A DNA stretch of 64,000 bases, from the NCBI RefSeq assembly GCF_014635305.1, contig NZ_BMCS01000001.1:2666001-2730000 (forward strand), written 5' to 3'. The position numbers were made by a program, and so were the translations under genes. Shown piece by piece: positions 20,140-28,429 of the stretch. Below the pieces are notes generated by a model. The model did no database searches. It worked only from the letters and a program-made list of their open reading frames with translations, and had not been told where the DNA came from. Source of the DNA: Williamsia phyllosphaerae. GTDB lineage: Bacteria > Actinomycetota > Actinomycetes > Mycobacteriales > Mycobacteriaceae. Each line of letters begins with the position of its first letter. Position 1 is the first letter of the stretch.

Positions 20140-20157
20140 GCGGGAGTTCAGTCCCGC
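20140..20157. terminator. hairpin between convergent dnaG and a small gene
   Basis: GCGGGA at 20140-20145 and TCCCGC at 20152-20157 form a six-base stem with a six-base loop, extendable by a few weaker pairs. It lies just past the dnaG stop and over the end of the convergent gene at 20148. No T-run follows, as is common for actinobacterial terminators. Confidence 0.4.
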
Positions 20158-20390
20158 GGATCGCGGGGTGCGTAGACCGATGTCGTGTCGTCGACCTGGT
20201 GGACACGCGTCAGCGGCGCCTGCGGGGAGAGCTTCTCCGACAACTTCTGCCGACCGAGGTCGACGGCCTTCTTGGTCGCCGGGGATTCGGTCACGGCGTG
20301 GTAGGCGCCGCTGATCTGGTCGTACCGGCGGCGGCCGGCCTTGGCGCCGAGCACGTACCCGACGCCGAGAAACGCGAGAAGTCGAACCAT
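20148..20390 (-). CDS. small membrane-associated protein, YtxH-like
   Basis: An 80-residue protein with a short N-terminal hydrophobic glycine-rich segment (LLAFLGVGYVLGAKAGRRRYDQI) followed by an amphipathic helix, a pattern typical of YtxH-like or glycine-zipper proteins of actinobacteria. The function is unknown. It converges on dnaG. The stop lies inside the terminator-like hairpin. Confidence 0.65.
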   Translation of the reverse strand: MVRLLAFLGVGYVLGAKAGRRRYDQISGAYHAVTESPATKKAVDLGRQKLSEKLSPQAPLTRVHQVDDTTSVYAPRDPRD

Positions 20391-20515
20391 CGCTGTGCAC
20401 CCTCCCGCCTGTGACTCCGGATTTCACAGGGTCATGATCATCGTCTGACATCCTGCCCGATCGCGCTCGGTGGGATCGCATCGGGCAGGGCCCCGAGTGC
20501 GATGTGCACACCGAT

Positions 20516-20544
20516 TTGGCGTGTCCGGGACCCCATGGGATAAA
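20516..20544 (+). promoter_or_regulatory. candidate promoter of the tRNA-Asn/tRNA-Met pair
   Basis: TTGGCG at 20516-20521 and GATAAA at 20539-20544 are separated by 17 nt, about 60 nt upstream of tRNA-Asn. Both are near consensus for a housekeeping sigma factor and nothing else upstream fits as well. Not tested. Confidence 0.45.
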
Positions 20545-20602
20545 GTCATCACGCGGTCCGACGCACGGAGGGTGAAGACCCTCGTGCACCGGTCGTCAGC
20601 AT

Positions 20603-20678
20603 TCCCCCATAGCTCAATTGGCAGAGCTTCCGACTGTTAATCGGACGGTTACTGGTTCGAGTCCAGTTGGGGGAGCCA
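20603..20678 (+). tRNA. tRNA-Asn (GTT)
   Basis: The acceptor stem TCCCCCA/TGGGGGA (20603-20609 with 20668-20674), the D-arm AGCTCAATTGGCAGAGC, the anticodon loop with GTT in CGACTGTTAATCGG and the T-arm GGTTCGAGTCC all fold normally. The discriminator is G at 20675 and CCA is encoded at 20676-20678. Confidence 0.97.
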
Positions 20679-20694
20679 GAACACCTTTCGACCC

Positions 20695-20768
20695 GGGGCG
20701 GTAGCTCAGTTGGTCAGAGCCGGGGACTCATAATCCCTTGGTCGCGGGTTCGAGCCCCGCCCGCCCCA
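20695..20768 (+). tRNA. tRNA-Met (CAT), elongator type
   Basis: The acceptor stem GGGGCGG/CCGCCCC (20695-20701 with 20761-20767) and the anticodon loop CTCATAA give CAT; the T-arm is GCGGGTTCGAGCCCCGC. Discriminator A at 20768; CCA is not encoded. The D-arm and stem resemble actinobacterial elongator Met rather than initiator or the Ile2 (lysidine) species, but CAT alone does not settle this. Confidence 0.92.
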
Positions 20769-20803
20769 CTGCCCCCAACCGCGATTGCGGACCTTCTGCC
20801 TGT

Positions 20804-21511
20804 TCAGCTGATGCGGGGCGGATGATCGAGCGCCACCAGTCGACCCGCGAGATCGACGATCTTGTCGTTGGTGTCCTGCGAGACCTGACGCAACATCGCG
20901 AACGCCTGATCGGCGTCGAGGTCATAGCGCTCCATGAGGATGCCCTTCGCCTGGCCGATCGTGTCGCGGGACGCCAGCGCCTCGCTGAACTGGTGCTGAC
21001 GCGTGTCGCTCTGCATCGCCAGCGCCGCCTGTGCCGCGAACGTCCGGCCGATCTCCACTGCATCGGGGTCGAACGCGTCCGCCTCGACCGAGTGCAGGGT
21101 CAACGCACCCATCACCTCGGACTCACGGAACAGCGGAAACGAGACGCTCGCCCGAACCGGGGTCTGCATACGTGCATCGCTGATGTAGTCGGGCCACCGG
21201 TCGTCGGTGTCGTAGTCGTCCACGCGGACAACCCGCTGCCGCCACGCCGACTCGAGGCACGGGCCCGTGTCGTGCTTGGCCTGCAGCTCGTCGAGACGGC
21301 CGGCGATCTCGTCGGTCGGGGCGAGCGATGACAGCACTCCGCGCTCGACGATGGTGATGCTTGCGTACGTGGCCTTCGGCACCGCCGCAGTCGCCCCGAC
21401 GGTCAGCGCCGTGAGGAAGCTGTCGATCGCGGCGTCCGATACGTCGACGCCCTGTAGTTGCCGCACCTGCGATGCGAATGCCCGGTACACCGCTCTGTTC
21501 TGGTTGGCCAT
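20804..21511 (-). CDS. GAF-ANTAR domain RNA-binding regulator
   Basis: A 235-residue protein. A GAF sensor domain (about residues 20-165, with YASITIVERG and ALTLHSVEADAF) is followed by an ANTAR domain (about 175-228, signature IGQAKGILMERYDLDADQAFAMLRQVSQ in two parts). ANTAR proteins bind paired short stem-loops in mRNA leaders and cause antitermination. No histidine kinase is beside it, so the GAF domain may sense the signal directly. AGGAA precedes ATG 21511. Its targets are not evident in the window. Confidence 0.88.
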   Translation of the reverse strand: MANQNRAVYRAFASQVRQLQGVDVSDAAIDSFLTALTVGATAAVPKATYASITIVERGVLSSLAPTDEIAGRLDELQAKHDTGPCLESAWRQRVVRVDDYDTDDRWPDYISDARMQTPVRASVSFPLFRESEVMGALTLHSVEADAFDPDAVEIGRTFAAQAALAMQSDTRQHQFSEALASRDTIGQAKGILMERYDLDADQAFAMLRQVSQDTNDKIVDLAGRLVALDHPPRIS

Positions 21512-22022
21512 GTCCGTTCCTCCATCCATGCCTGTTGAACTTCGCCAGCGTCTCACGCGACAACGCTCGAATCGACGGTCGACAAGCCTTTGACCAGGCA
21601 ATTGATATCTTCCCTTTCGGGCGTTACCGTTTCGTGATCAAAGTCGGGCATTCGTTCCGATGTCCTGCCGAACCACCATTGAAGGTCGGAATCCGGGTCG
21701 TGACGCAGGTCATGTCCGACGTAAGAATGTACGAATCTTTGGATTCGCGCAGGCCTGAGGGGTCCGGCCGCGCGCAATGAATTGAGTGATGCAAAATATC
21801 TGTGCAATCAAACAGGCCCGCCGGGGGTGATCAAGGTAGGGTCAGATCTGTCCAACTGTCGAGAACCCGCGTACAGATGTGCACATCGCACCGGTTTCGG
21901 AAAACGTGCGGGCGGCTGTTGTGACCTGAACTGAATTGACGACACCTCAACGACAGAGCGCTGTGGTCGTGGATCCCCCTGCGGTGCTCGGAGTGGTCCA
22001 CAGTCGAACAGGGAGATCCCAG
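21512..22022. other. 511-nt intergenic region upstream of the EPS locus
   Basis: This divergent gap between the GAF-ANTAR gene and the first glycosyltransferase is more AT-rich than its surroundings, notably around 21597-21640 and 21775-21815. It should hold the promoters of both. A weak TAGGGT -10-like hexamer occurs at 21837-21842. An 84-codon frame on the - strand (21553-21807) has no recognisable protein features. I see no tRNA, riboswitch or clear terminator. Confidence 0.5.
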
Positions 22023-23237
22023 GTGAGTGTCAGCTTCGGCCCGCACGGTGTCCGTGCGACCGCTGATCAGAAGCGGGGCAGTAAATCTCGCGGCGACGTG
22101 CCCGCGCAGCCGGGTCGTCTGCGCGTGGCCATCGCCCACGACTACCTCACCCAGCGGGGAGGCGCCGAGAAGGTCGTCCTGTCGATGGCGAAGGCGTTCC
22201 CCGAGGCCGTCATCCACACGACGCTGTACGACCCGCAGAACACGTATCCGCAGTTCGAGGACATGGATGTCCGTGTTTCCGCGATGAACAGAATCGGATT
22301 CCTCCGACGAAATCACCGCGCGGCACTTCCGCTCCTCCCTTTCGCCTCGTCGTCGATGTCAATCGATGCCGACGTGGTCCTGGTGAGTTCGAGCGGATGG
22401 GCGCACGCATTCCGGACAACGGGTCGCAAAGCCGTCTACTGCCATTCACCCGCGCGATGGCTTTATCAGGAGCAGGACTACCTCGGCGAGTCCGCCGGAT
22501 GGAAGAAGCGGGCCGCACTCGCCTTCCTCGCCCCGCTCCTGAAGATCTGGGACCGGCGTGCGGCGCGGTCGTGCGACATCTATTTCGCCAACTCCCGCGT
22601 GGTCCGCGACCGCATCAAGACCGCCTACGGCCGACCCGCGCGCGTGCTCCCCGCCCCGGCGACGATCGAGATCGATTCCGACCCCGAGGTCGTGCCGGAG
22701 GTTGCGCACTGGGCCGAGCAGGGCTTCTATCTCTGCATCTCCCGGTTGCTGGCCTACAAGAACGTCGACGCGGTCATCGACTCGTTCCGCGGCACCGGCC
22801 GTCGGCTCGTGGTCTGCGGTCGCGGACCGGAGGCGGAGCGACTGCGAGCGACCAAACCCGACAACGTGATCATGGTGTCGGATCTGACCGACAGCCAGAT
22901 CGCGTGGCTCTACGCCCACAGTTCGGCGGTCGTCGCGGCCAGTCACGAGGACTACGGCCTGACCCCCATCGAGGGTGCGGCCCACGGGAAACCGTCGGTT
23001 CTGTTGCGCTGGGGAGGTTTCCTCGACACCGCGGTCGAGGGACTCACCGCCGTGTACTTCGACGAACCCGAACCGTCGTTGATCCGTGCGGCGATCGACC
23101 GGTTCGAGCAATCGGCGTGGGACACCGAGAAGATCGTCGAGCACGCGACCCGGTTCAGTGACGAACAGTTCGCCGCGCAGCTCTACGACATCGTCGACTC
23201 CCTCGCATCCACCGACACCGAGGAGGGTGCCGCGTGA
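22023..23237 (+). CDS. GT4-type glycosyltransferase, WbaZ/mannosyltransferase-like
   Basis: A 404-residue GT-B enzyme. The N-terminal family signature is IAHDYLTQRGGAEKVV; it also has a CHSPARWLYQEQDYL segment, and the C-terminal nucleotide-sugar site has SHEDYGLTPIEGAAHGKP. The pattern matches the WbaZ-like mannosyltransferases of O-antigen and EPS loci. With gmd next door a GDP-sugar donor is likely (inference). Start GTG 22023 has GGGAG at 22010-22014; about 35 non-conserved residues precede the GT fold. First gene of the EPS locus. Confidence 0.85.
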   Translation: MSVSFGPHGVRATADQKRGSKSRGDVPAQPGRLRVAIAHDYLTQRGGAEKVVLSMAKAFPEAVIHTTLYDPQNTYPQFEDMDVRVSAMNRIGFLRRNHRAALPLLPFASSSMSIDADVVLVSSSGWAHAFRTTGRKAVYCHSPARWLYQEQDYLGESAGWKKRAALAFLAPLLKIWDRRAARSCDIYFANSRVVRDRIKTAYGRPARVLPAPATIEIDSDPEVVPEVAHWAEQGFYLCISRLLAYKNVDAVIDSFRGTGRRLVVCGRGPEAERLRATKPDNVIMVSDLTDSQIAWLYAHSSAVVAASHEDYGLTPIEGAAHGKPSVLLRWGGFLDTAVEGLTAVYFDEPEPSLIRAAIDRFEQSAWDTEKIVEHATRFSDEQFAAQLYDIVDSLASTDTEEGAA

Positions 23238-23316
23238 CGGCTCGGCGGGCGTCCCCGGCCGGGACGCGGGTCGCGCCCGGTGAGCAGACCCCCGTGGTAG
23301 AGGCTTGATCTCGCCG

Positions 23317-24303
23317 ATGACAGACAGTCGGGCCCTGGCGTCGCCGCGTGCCCTCATCAGCGGTGTCACCGGACAGGACGGCCACTATCTCGCCGCCCGG
23401 TTGATCGAGGCCGGTATTACCGTGCACGGGGTCGTCGGACCATCTCGGTCGGTCGAGTCGGTCTCCGCGCCGGGATTCGTCGGTCACGAGCTCGACCTGA
23501 CCGACGCCGCGCAGGTGCGTGCTCTCGTGGCCGACGTCGCGCCGCAGCACGTCTTCCATCTCGCCGGGTTGTCCTCGGTGGGCCGATCCTGGACCGACCC
23601 CGTCGCGACCGTCGACGTCAACGCGGTGTCCGTCACCGCCGTCCTCGACGCGTGTCTGCAGTTCCAGGACGAGACCGGCGACCCGATCTCCGTGGTCAAC
23701 GCCTCCAGCGCCGAGGTGTTCGCCGGGTCGTCGGAGTCGCCGCAGGACGAATCGACCGCCATCGCGCCGACCTCGCCGTACGGCGTCTCGAAAGCCCTGG
23801 GCCACATGATGTGCCAGGTGTACCGACGCCGTGGCCTGCAGGCGACCAACGCCATCCTCTACAACCACGAATCCCCGCGTCGGCCCGCGACGTTCGTCAC
23901 CAGGAAGATCACCGCCGCCGCCGCGGCCATCGCGGCCGGCGAACAGGACCGTCTGACACTGGGCAATCTGAGCCTGCGTCGTGACTGGGGATGGGCACCG
24001 GACTATGTCGACGCGATGTACCGGATGGCTCTGCACGGCAAGGGGGACGACTTCGTCGTGGCCACCGGGGAATCGCATTCGGTCGCGGAGTTCGTGGAGA
24101 CCGCGTTCGCGGCGGTCGGCATCACCGACTGGCGTGCGCACGTCGAGATCGACGACGAACTCAATCGTCCGGCCGACAGTGCCGACATGGTGGGCGACGC
24201 GACACGTGCTCGGGACGTGCTCGGATGGCAACCCACCAAGACCTTCGAGCAGATCGTGACCAGCATGGTCAACGCAGATCGACGACAGGAGCAGAACTCG
24301 TGA
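23317..24303 (+). CDS. gmd: GDP-mannose 4,6-dehydratase-like SDR
   Basis: A 328-residue extended short-chain dehydrogenase. It has the Rossmann motif GVTGQDGHYLA (about residues 16-26), the catalytic Ser/Glu in NASSAEVF, the Tyr-Lys pair in SPYGVSK and the GMD-type NHESPRRPATFVTRKI. GMD makes GDP-4-keto-6-deoxymannose, precursor of rhamnose, fucose or perosamine-type sugars. No reductase or epimerase partner lies in the window, so the end product is open. The stop overlaps the next gene (GTGA). Confidence 0.88.
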   Translation: MTDSRALASPRALISGVTGQDGHYLAARLIEAGITVHGVVGPSRSVESVSAPGFVGHELDLTDAAQVRALVADVAPQHVFHLAGLSSVGRSWTDPVATVDVNAVSVTAVLDACLQFQDETGDPISVVNASSAEVFAGSSESPQDESTAIAPTSPYGVSKALGHMMCQVYRRRGLQATNAILYNHESPRRPATFVTRKITAAAAAIAAGEQDRLTLGNLSLRRDWGWAPDYVDAMYRMALHGKGDDFVVATGESHSVAEFVETAFAAVGITDWRAHVEIDDELNRPADSADMVGDATRARDVLGWQPTKTFEQIVTSMVNADRRQEQNS

Positions 24304-24950
24304 CCACGGACAGCGACAGCAAATACCTACGGGCACTTCGGACCCCGCCGCCACCGCGGATGGAGGAGACGACGGTGGACGGCAAGACGAAGAAGTACAA
24401 GATGCAGAACATCAGCCTCGCGCAGAAGATCTACAACCGCGTCGGACTGCTGGGCTACAACATGCTCGTCACGTTCATCCCGTCGCACACCATCCGGTTG
24501 GGATGGCTCCGACTCTTCGGCGCCAAGATCGGCAAGGGGTCGGCGATCCTGCGTGGCACCACCGTCTTCGACATCGCCTATCTCACCATCGGCGAGAACT
24601 GCAACGTCAGCTTCCGGTGTGTCCTCGACGCGCGCGCAGGCATCCTGATCGGTGACAACGTCGTGATCGCCAGCGACACCCACCTGCTCGGCGGTGGCCA
24701 TGACATGAACGACCCGAACTTCCTGCCGATCCCCAAGCCGATGATCATCGAGGACTACGCCTGGATCGGCACCCGGGCGCTGATCCTGCCGTGCACCATC
24801 CATCGAGGCGGCGTCGTCGCCGCGCAGGCGATGGTGAACAAGGACGTCGGCGAGCTCGAGGTCGTCGGAGGCAACCCCGCCAAGCCGTTCACGAAGCGGA
24901 ACCCCGACGCGCTGAAGTACACCGGGCACTATCGGCCGCTCTTCTACTGA
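24300..24950 (+). CDS. left-handed beta-helix acyltransferase (WcaF/NodL-like)
   Basis: A 216-residue protein with hexapeptide repeats (IGKGSAILRGTTVFDIAYLTIGENC in overlapping parts; ILIGDNVVIASDTHLLGGG), a putative catalytic His in GGGHDMND, and the usual ending VVGGNPAKPF. It is an O-acetyltransferase of the maltose/galactoside transacetylase type that would acetylate a glycan residue from acetyl-CoA. The true start is GTG 24300; the open frame upstream is a shadow of gmd. Coupled to genes on both sides. Confidence 0.88.
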   Translation: MTTDSDSKYLRALRTPPPPRMEETTVDGKTKKYKMQNISLAQKIYNRVGLLGYNMLVTFIPSHTIRLGWLRLFGAKIGKGSAILRGTTVFDIAYLTIGENCNVSFRCVLDARAGILIGDNVVIASDTHLLGGGHDMNDPNFLPIPKPMIIEDYAWIGTRALILPCTIHRGGVVAAQAMVNKDVGELEVVGGNPAKPFTKRNPDALKYTGHYRPLFY

Positions 24951-26077
24951 TGGGTGCGCAACTGTCCGAGACGCGGCTCGTCTACATCGCGCCTCGGCTC
25001 GGGGTCGGTGGGGTCGGTGACTACGCCGACGACGTGGTCGACGCCGTCCGCCCCTACTTCGCAGATGTCCTCGAGTACCGGCACGAGGGTCCGGGTCGCA
25101 GCAGCGTCGCCGATCTACGCGCTCATCGACGAGAGATTCGAGAGTTGGTGGCACGGGCGCGGTCTCAGGGGCCGACAATCGTGCACGCCGAACTCAGCGG
25201 TGGCGCTCTGGTCCCGTTCTGGGGCATCGCGGGCCTGCCCGATGACGTGCCGGTGAGCGCGACCGTCCACGATCCGCCGCATCCGATCTGGTGGCCCGCT
25301 CGTACCCGGTTCATGGCGGACCACTGGTTGATCAACCACGCCGTCCATTTCCCGTTCCGCGGGGTCTCGCATCGCGTGCAGCGGAAGTGGCTGCGTGCCA
25401 CAACGTTGTTCGTCCTGACCGAGAGCGGTGCCCGATCGGTCCCGCCCGACTATCCCGACGCGCGGGTGGTTCAGATCCCACACCTGGTGAGCGAGCGTCG
25501 TCTCGGGAAACCCCCCGAGGAGCGTCCACTCAATGTCGGGTTCTTCGGTCTCGTGTACCGCGGCAAGGGATTCGACCAGGTCAGCTTGCTCAGGGAGCGG
25601 CTCCCCGCCGAGATCGGCATCCGTGTCGCCGGGCGCGGCACCGAGACCCTGCCGCAGACCGACGGCATCGAGATCGTCGGGGGAGTGGAGGACGAGGCCG
25701 AGGACGCGTTCTTCGACTCGGTACGTGCCATCGCGATGCCGTACGGCAAGCGGTCCCCGTACGGCATGGGGTACCCCGCGTCCGGTGTGATGTCACGGGC
25801 CATCGCCTATGGCACCCCCGTGATCTGCAGCGACCACGGGGCCCTCGGCGACATGACCGGTGCGCAGGGGATCACCGTGCTCCGGGGCTTGCCGGAGGAC
25901 GATGCCGACGCCGTCGCCGACGCTTTCGCGGGCGCGATACGAAACCTGTTGCCCGACACCGGGGCGATTGCGACGGCCGGCGAGAACGTACGAACAGAGC
26001 GTGCCGCGAGTTCGGGTGCCGAGGTGGCGAAGGCGTTCGCCGCCGCATGGACGGACATGCTCGGACATCCTGGATGA
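24950..26077 (+). CDS. GT-B fold glycosyltransferase
   Basis: A 375-residue glycosyltransferase. The N-terminus (LVYIAPRLGVGGVGDYADDV) has the Gly-rich loop of GT4 enzymes. The C-terminal half has NVGFFGLVYRGKGFDQ and ASGVMSRAIAYGTPVICSDHGAL, equivalent to the donor-binding segment. The usual EX7E glutamates are not obvious. It starts at ATG 24950, sharing one base with the preceding stop, and overlaps the flippase by ATGA. Donor and acceptor unknown. Confidence 0.8.
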   Translation: MGAQLSETRLVYIAPRLGVGGVGDYADDVVDAVRPYFADVLEYRHEGPGRSSVADLRAHRREIRELVARARSQGPTIVHAELSGGALVPFWGIAGLPDDVPVSATVHDPPHPIWWPARTRFMADHWLINHAVHFPFRGVSHRVQRKWLRATTLFVLTESGARSVPPDYPDARVVQIPHLVSERRLGKPPEERPLNVGFFGLVYRGKGFDQVSLLRERLPAEIGIRVAGRGTETLPQTDGIEIVGGVEDEAEDAFFDSVRAIAMPYGKRSPYGMGYPASGVMSRAIAYGTPVICSDHGALGDMTGAQGITVLRGLPEDDADAVADAFAGAIRNLLPDTGAIATAGENVRTERAASSGAEVAKAFAAAWTDMLGHPG

Positions 26078-27255
26078 CCGAGGCCCCGAAGACGCCGACC
26101 GGACCCGCCGACACGGGGCAGGAACGCCGCAACATCACGAAGACCCTCATCGCGGTCTTGTGGATCTACGGTGGCCGCGGCGTCGGGATGCTGTGGACAC
26201 TGGCGCTCATCTCGCGGCTCGGCGTGGGCGACTACGGCATGTACGGGATCGCGTTCGCGCTCGCCGCCGTCATCGGGCCACCCCTGGACAACCCCTACGT
26301 CGTCCGGTCGATGCGGGAGTCCGAGGAGAAGTTCGTCACCGAGCGGGCCAGCCGTTTCCTGGTGGGTCTCAGCCTCGTCGCGCTCGGCACCGTGCTGTTC
26401 CCGGTGAACTACATCGCGTGGTTCGGCCTGACCGTGGCCGGGGGCGAGATCGCGTTCAAGTCCTACTCGAGCCGTTTCGCCCGAGACGGGCACGCCGACC
26501 GGGTGTGGCGCCTGGACAGCATCAGGCAGATCGCCAGTGTCGCGATGGCGGTCGTGTACCTGTTCGCCGTCAAGGACCCGTCCCTGCTCGTGGCCAGCAT
26601 GTTCTACGTCGCGCCCTACTTCGTGATCCTCGTGCTGGCGGCGATCGCGGCGCGAGGTCACCGTCCGGCCCTACCCGGACCACCGCGACTGACCCTCGCA
26701 CTCATCGGCGAGATGGGCGGCACGGCACTCTATCTGCAGGGCGACGTCCTGCTCTTGGGGTTCCTCACCGACAGCACGACGGCGGGCTACTACACCCTGT
26801 GCTGGACCGTGGCCGCGGCGTTGGCCGCGGTGGGTCAGTCGTTCGGAATGACCTACCACGAGCCGCTGCGACTCAGCGGCGGACGCATCTCGTCGGGGCC
26901 ACCGCTGCGCCTGACGCTGACCGTCGGGTTCGTGTCGTGCGCTCTCGTCGCCCTGCTCGGCGTGGTGTTGCTGCTGTCCCCGGCGCCGACCGAATTGGCT
27001 CTCGCGATGCTGATCATGTCCCTGTTCACGGGGATGCGAACCATGATCTCGGTGTTCCAGGTCGTCCTGTACGCACAGCGTCGCGACCTCACCCGACTGG
27101 CGGCCAACCTCGGCCTCGTCCCGGTCAAACTCGGTGCCGTCGTCCTGCTCGCGGGTCCGTTGGGCGCGGTCGGTGCGGCCCTGTCGTCGGTCGGGGCCGA
27201 CGCGATCCTGTTGGTGATCTACGTGGTGGCGATCTATCGACGCCCCCTGAGATGA
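26074..27255 (+). CDS. Wzx-like polysaccharide flippase
   Basis: A 393-residue membrane protein with about ten to twelve transmembrane helices. It begins TKTLIAVLWIYGGRGVGMLW and contains ISRLGVGDYGMYGIAFALA, a typical start for MATE/MVF-clan Wzx flippases. It should move undecaprenyl- or decaprenyl-linked repeat units across the membrane. The gene sits between two glycosyltransferases and is coupled upstream by ATGA; the next gene follows after 7 nt. Confidence 0.85.
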   Translation: MTEAPKTPTGPADTGQERRNITKTLIAVLWIYGGRGVGMLWTLALISRLGVGDYGMYGIAFALAAVIGPPLDNPYVVRSMRESEEKFVTERASRFLVGLSLVALGTVLFPVNYIAWFGLTVAGGEIAFKSYSSRFARDGHADRVWRLDSIRQIASVAMAVVYLFAVKDPSLLVASMFYVAPYFVILVLAAIAARGHRPALPGPPRLTLALIGEMGGTALYLQGDVLLLGFLTDSTTAGYYTLCWTVAAALAAVGQSFGMTYHEPLRLSGGRISSGPPLRLTLTVGFVSCALVALLGVVLLLSPAPTELALAMLIMSLFTGMRTMISVFQVVLYAQRRDLTRLAANLGLVPVKLGAVVLLAGPLGAVGAALSSVGADAILLVIYVVAIYRRPLR

Positions 27256-27262
27256 GGTACGC

Positions 27263-28405
27263 ATGACGTCGGTGACCCTCGTGATGTCGAAGGACCCCGT
27301 GGCCGAACGTGGCGGTGACGTCGAGCTGAGTCGGTTGCTCATCACCCTCGCCGCCGACGACTTCGACGTGTCGGCCATCTGCCTCTCACCCGAGAGTGGC
27401 GTCGTAACAATGGATCTGGCGTCCACGGGCCTCGAACTCACCCGGGTCCGTAAACCGGCCGTCGCACCGCACCGACTCGCGGTGCAGGTCCTTCGTTCCC
27501 GACGCAGCCTCGTACACGCGCGTTTCGACACCCCGGACCTGCGGGCGGCGATCGACTCGACCCGCTCGGACGTGGTGGTCGCCGAGCACAGTTACATGGC
27601 CGAGTCCTTCCTGAACAGTGCGCGCCGCGGATCCGCGCGCCTGGTGGTCAACACCCACGTGTCGGAATCGCTGGTGTGGCGCGCCACCCGCGGGATCCTC
27701 GGGCGCATCGAGGAGCCCCGGTTGTTGCGTGACGAGCTGCGCGTGGCGCGAGCCGCCGACGCGGTCGGGACTTTCGACGCCGACGAGGCCGAGTTCTACC
27801 GCGCGCGCGGCGTCCACGGCGCCCGCTGGCTCGATCTGACGCTGCCGCCCGCGGAGCAGGTCGCGGTCGCGGACACGCCGCCCCGGCTGGTCTTCATGGG
27901 TACCCGCGACTGGCCCCCGAATCAGGAGGCGTTCGAGTATGCCCTCGCGCTGTGGCCCGCGATCAGCGCGGGGATCGAGGATGCCGAACTGTGTGTGATC
28001 GGCGCGAAGAAGACGGGCGTGCGCGACCCGGTGTACCCCGCGGGTGTCCGGGATCTCGGTTTCGTCGACGATCTGCACGGGTTCCTCGGCACCTGTCGGG
28101 CGATGGTGGCGCCGATCGTCACCGGCGGTGGGGTCCGCGTCAAGATCCTCGACGCCGCGCGTATCGGCCTGCCCGTGGTGGGCACCTCAGCGGCGGTCGG
28201 GTCGTTGGGGGAGACCTTCGGGCTGTCGACCCACGACTCCGACGAGGCCTTCGTCGCGGCGTGTCGCGGATTCCTCACCGACGCCTCGTCCGCGGCGAGG
28301 GCCGGGGCGGACCTCTACGAGATCAACCGGGATCGCTGGGTCCGGCGGGCGCCGCACGCAGCCGTCGCCGCACTGCTGGACGGCACGCAGGCCCCGACCC
28401 GCTGA
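27263..28405 (+). CDS. GT4-type glycosyltransferase
   Basis: A 380-residue GT-B glycosyltransferase. Features are ERGGDVELSRLLITLA near the N-terminus, FMGTRDWPPNQEAFEYALALW at the start of the C-terminal domain and APIVTGGGVRVKILDAARIG in the donor site, as in PEP-CTERM/exopolysaccharide GT4 enzymes. Third and last glycosyltransferase of the locus besides the initiating enzyme, suggesting a repeat unit of about four sugars (inference). It converges on wzy. Confidence 0.83.
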   Translation: MTSVTLVMSKDPVAERGGDVELSRLLITLAADDFDVSAICLSPESGVVTMDLASTGLELTRVRKPAVAPHRLAVQVLRSRRSLVHARFDTPDLRAAIDSTRSDVVVAEHSYMAESFLNSARRGSARLVVNTHVSESLVWRATRGILGRIEEPRLLRDELRVARAADAVGTFDADEAEFYRARGVHGARWLDLTLPPAEQVAVADTPPRLVFMGTRDWPPNQEAFEYALALWPAISAGIEDAELCVIGAKKTGVRDPVYPAGVRDLGFVDDLHGFLGTCRAMVAPIVTGGGVRVKILDAARIGLPVVGTSAAVGSLGETFGLSTHDSDEAFVAACRGFLTDASSAARAGADLYEINRDRWVRRAPHAAVAALLDGTQAPTR

Positions 28406-28429
28406 ACCCCGGCGGTTACCGGCGACGGG

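Noticed and set aside
20603-20768. tRNA pair as an integration site for the EPS island
   Set aside because: No integrase, no repeated tRNA 3' end found at the far side of the locus, and the neighbouring genes look typical for the chromosome.
20728-21063. Frame ending AGLEPATKGL near tRNA-Met
   Set aside because: Antisense-tRNA artefact joined to a shadow of the GAF-ANTAR gene.
21553-21807. 84-codon frame on the - strand upstream of the GAF-ANTAR gene
   Set aside because: No recognisable fold, no good ribosome-binding site, and it fills the region where promoters are expected.
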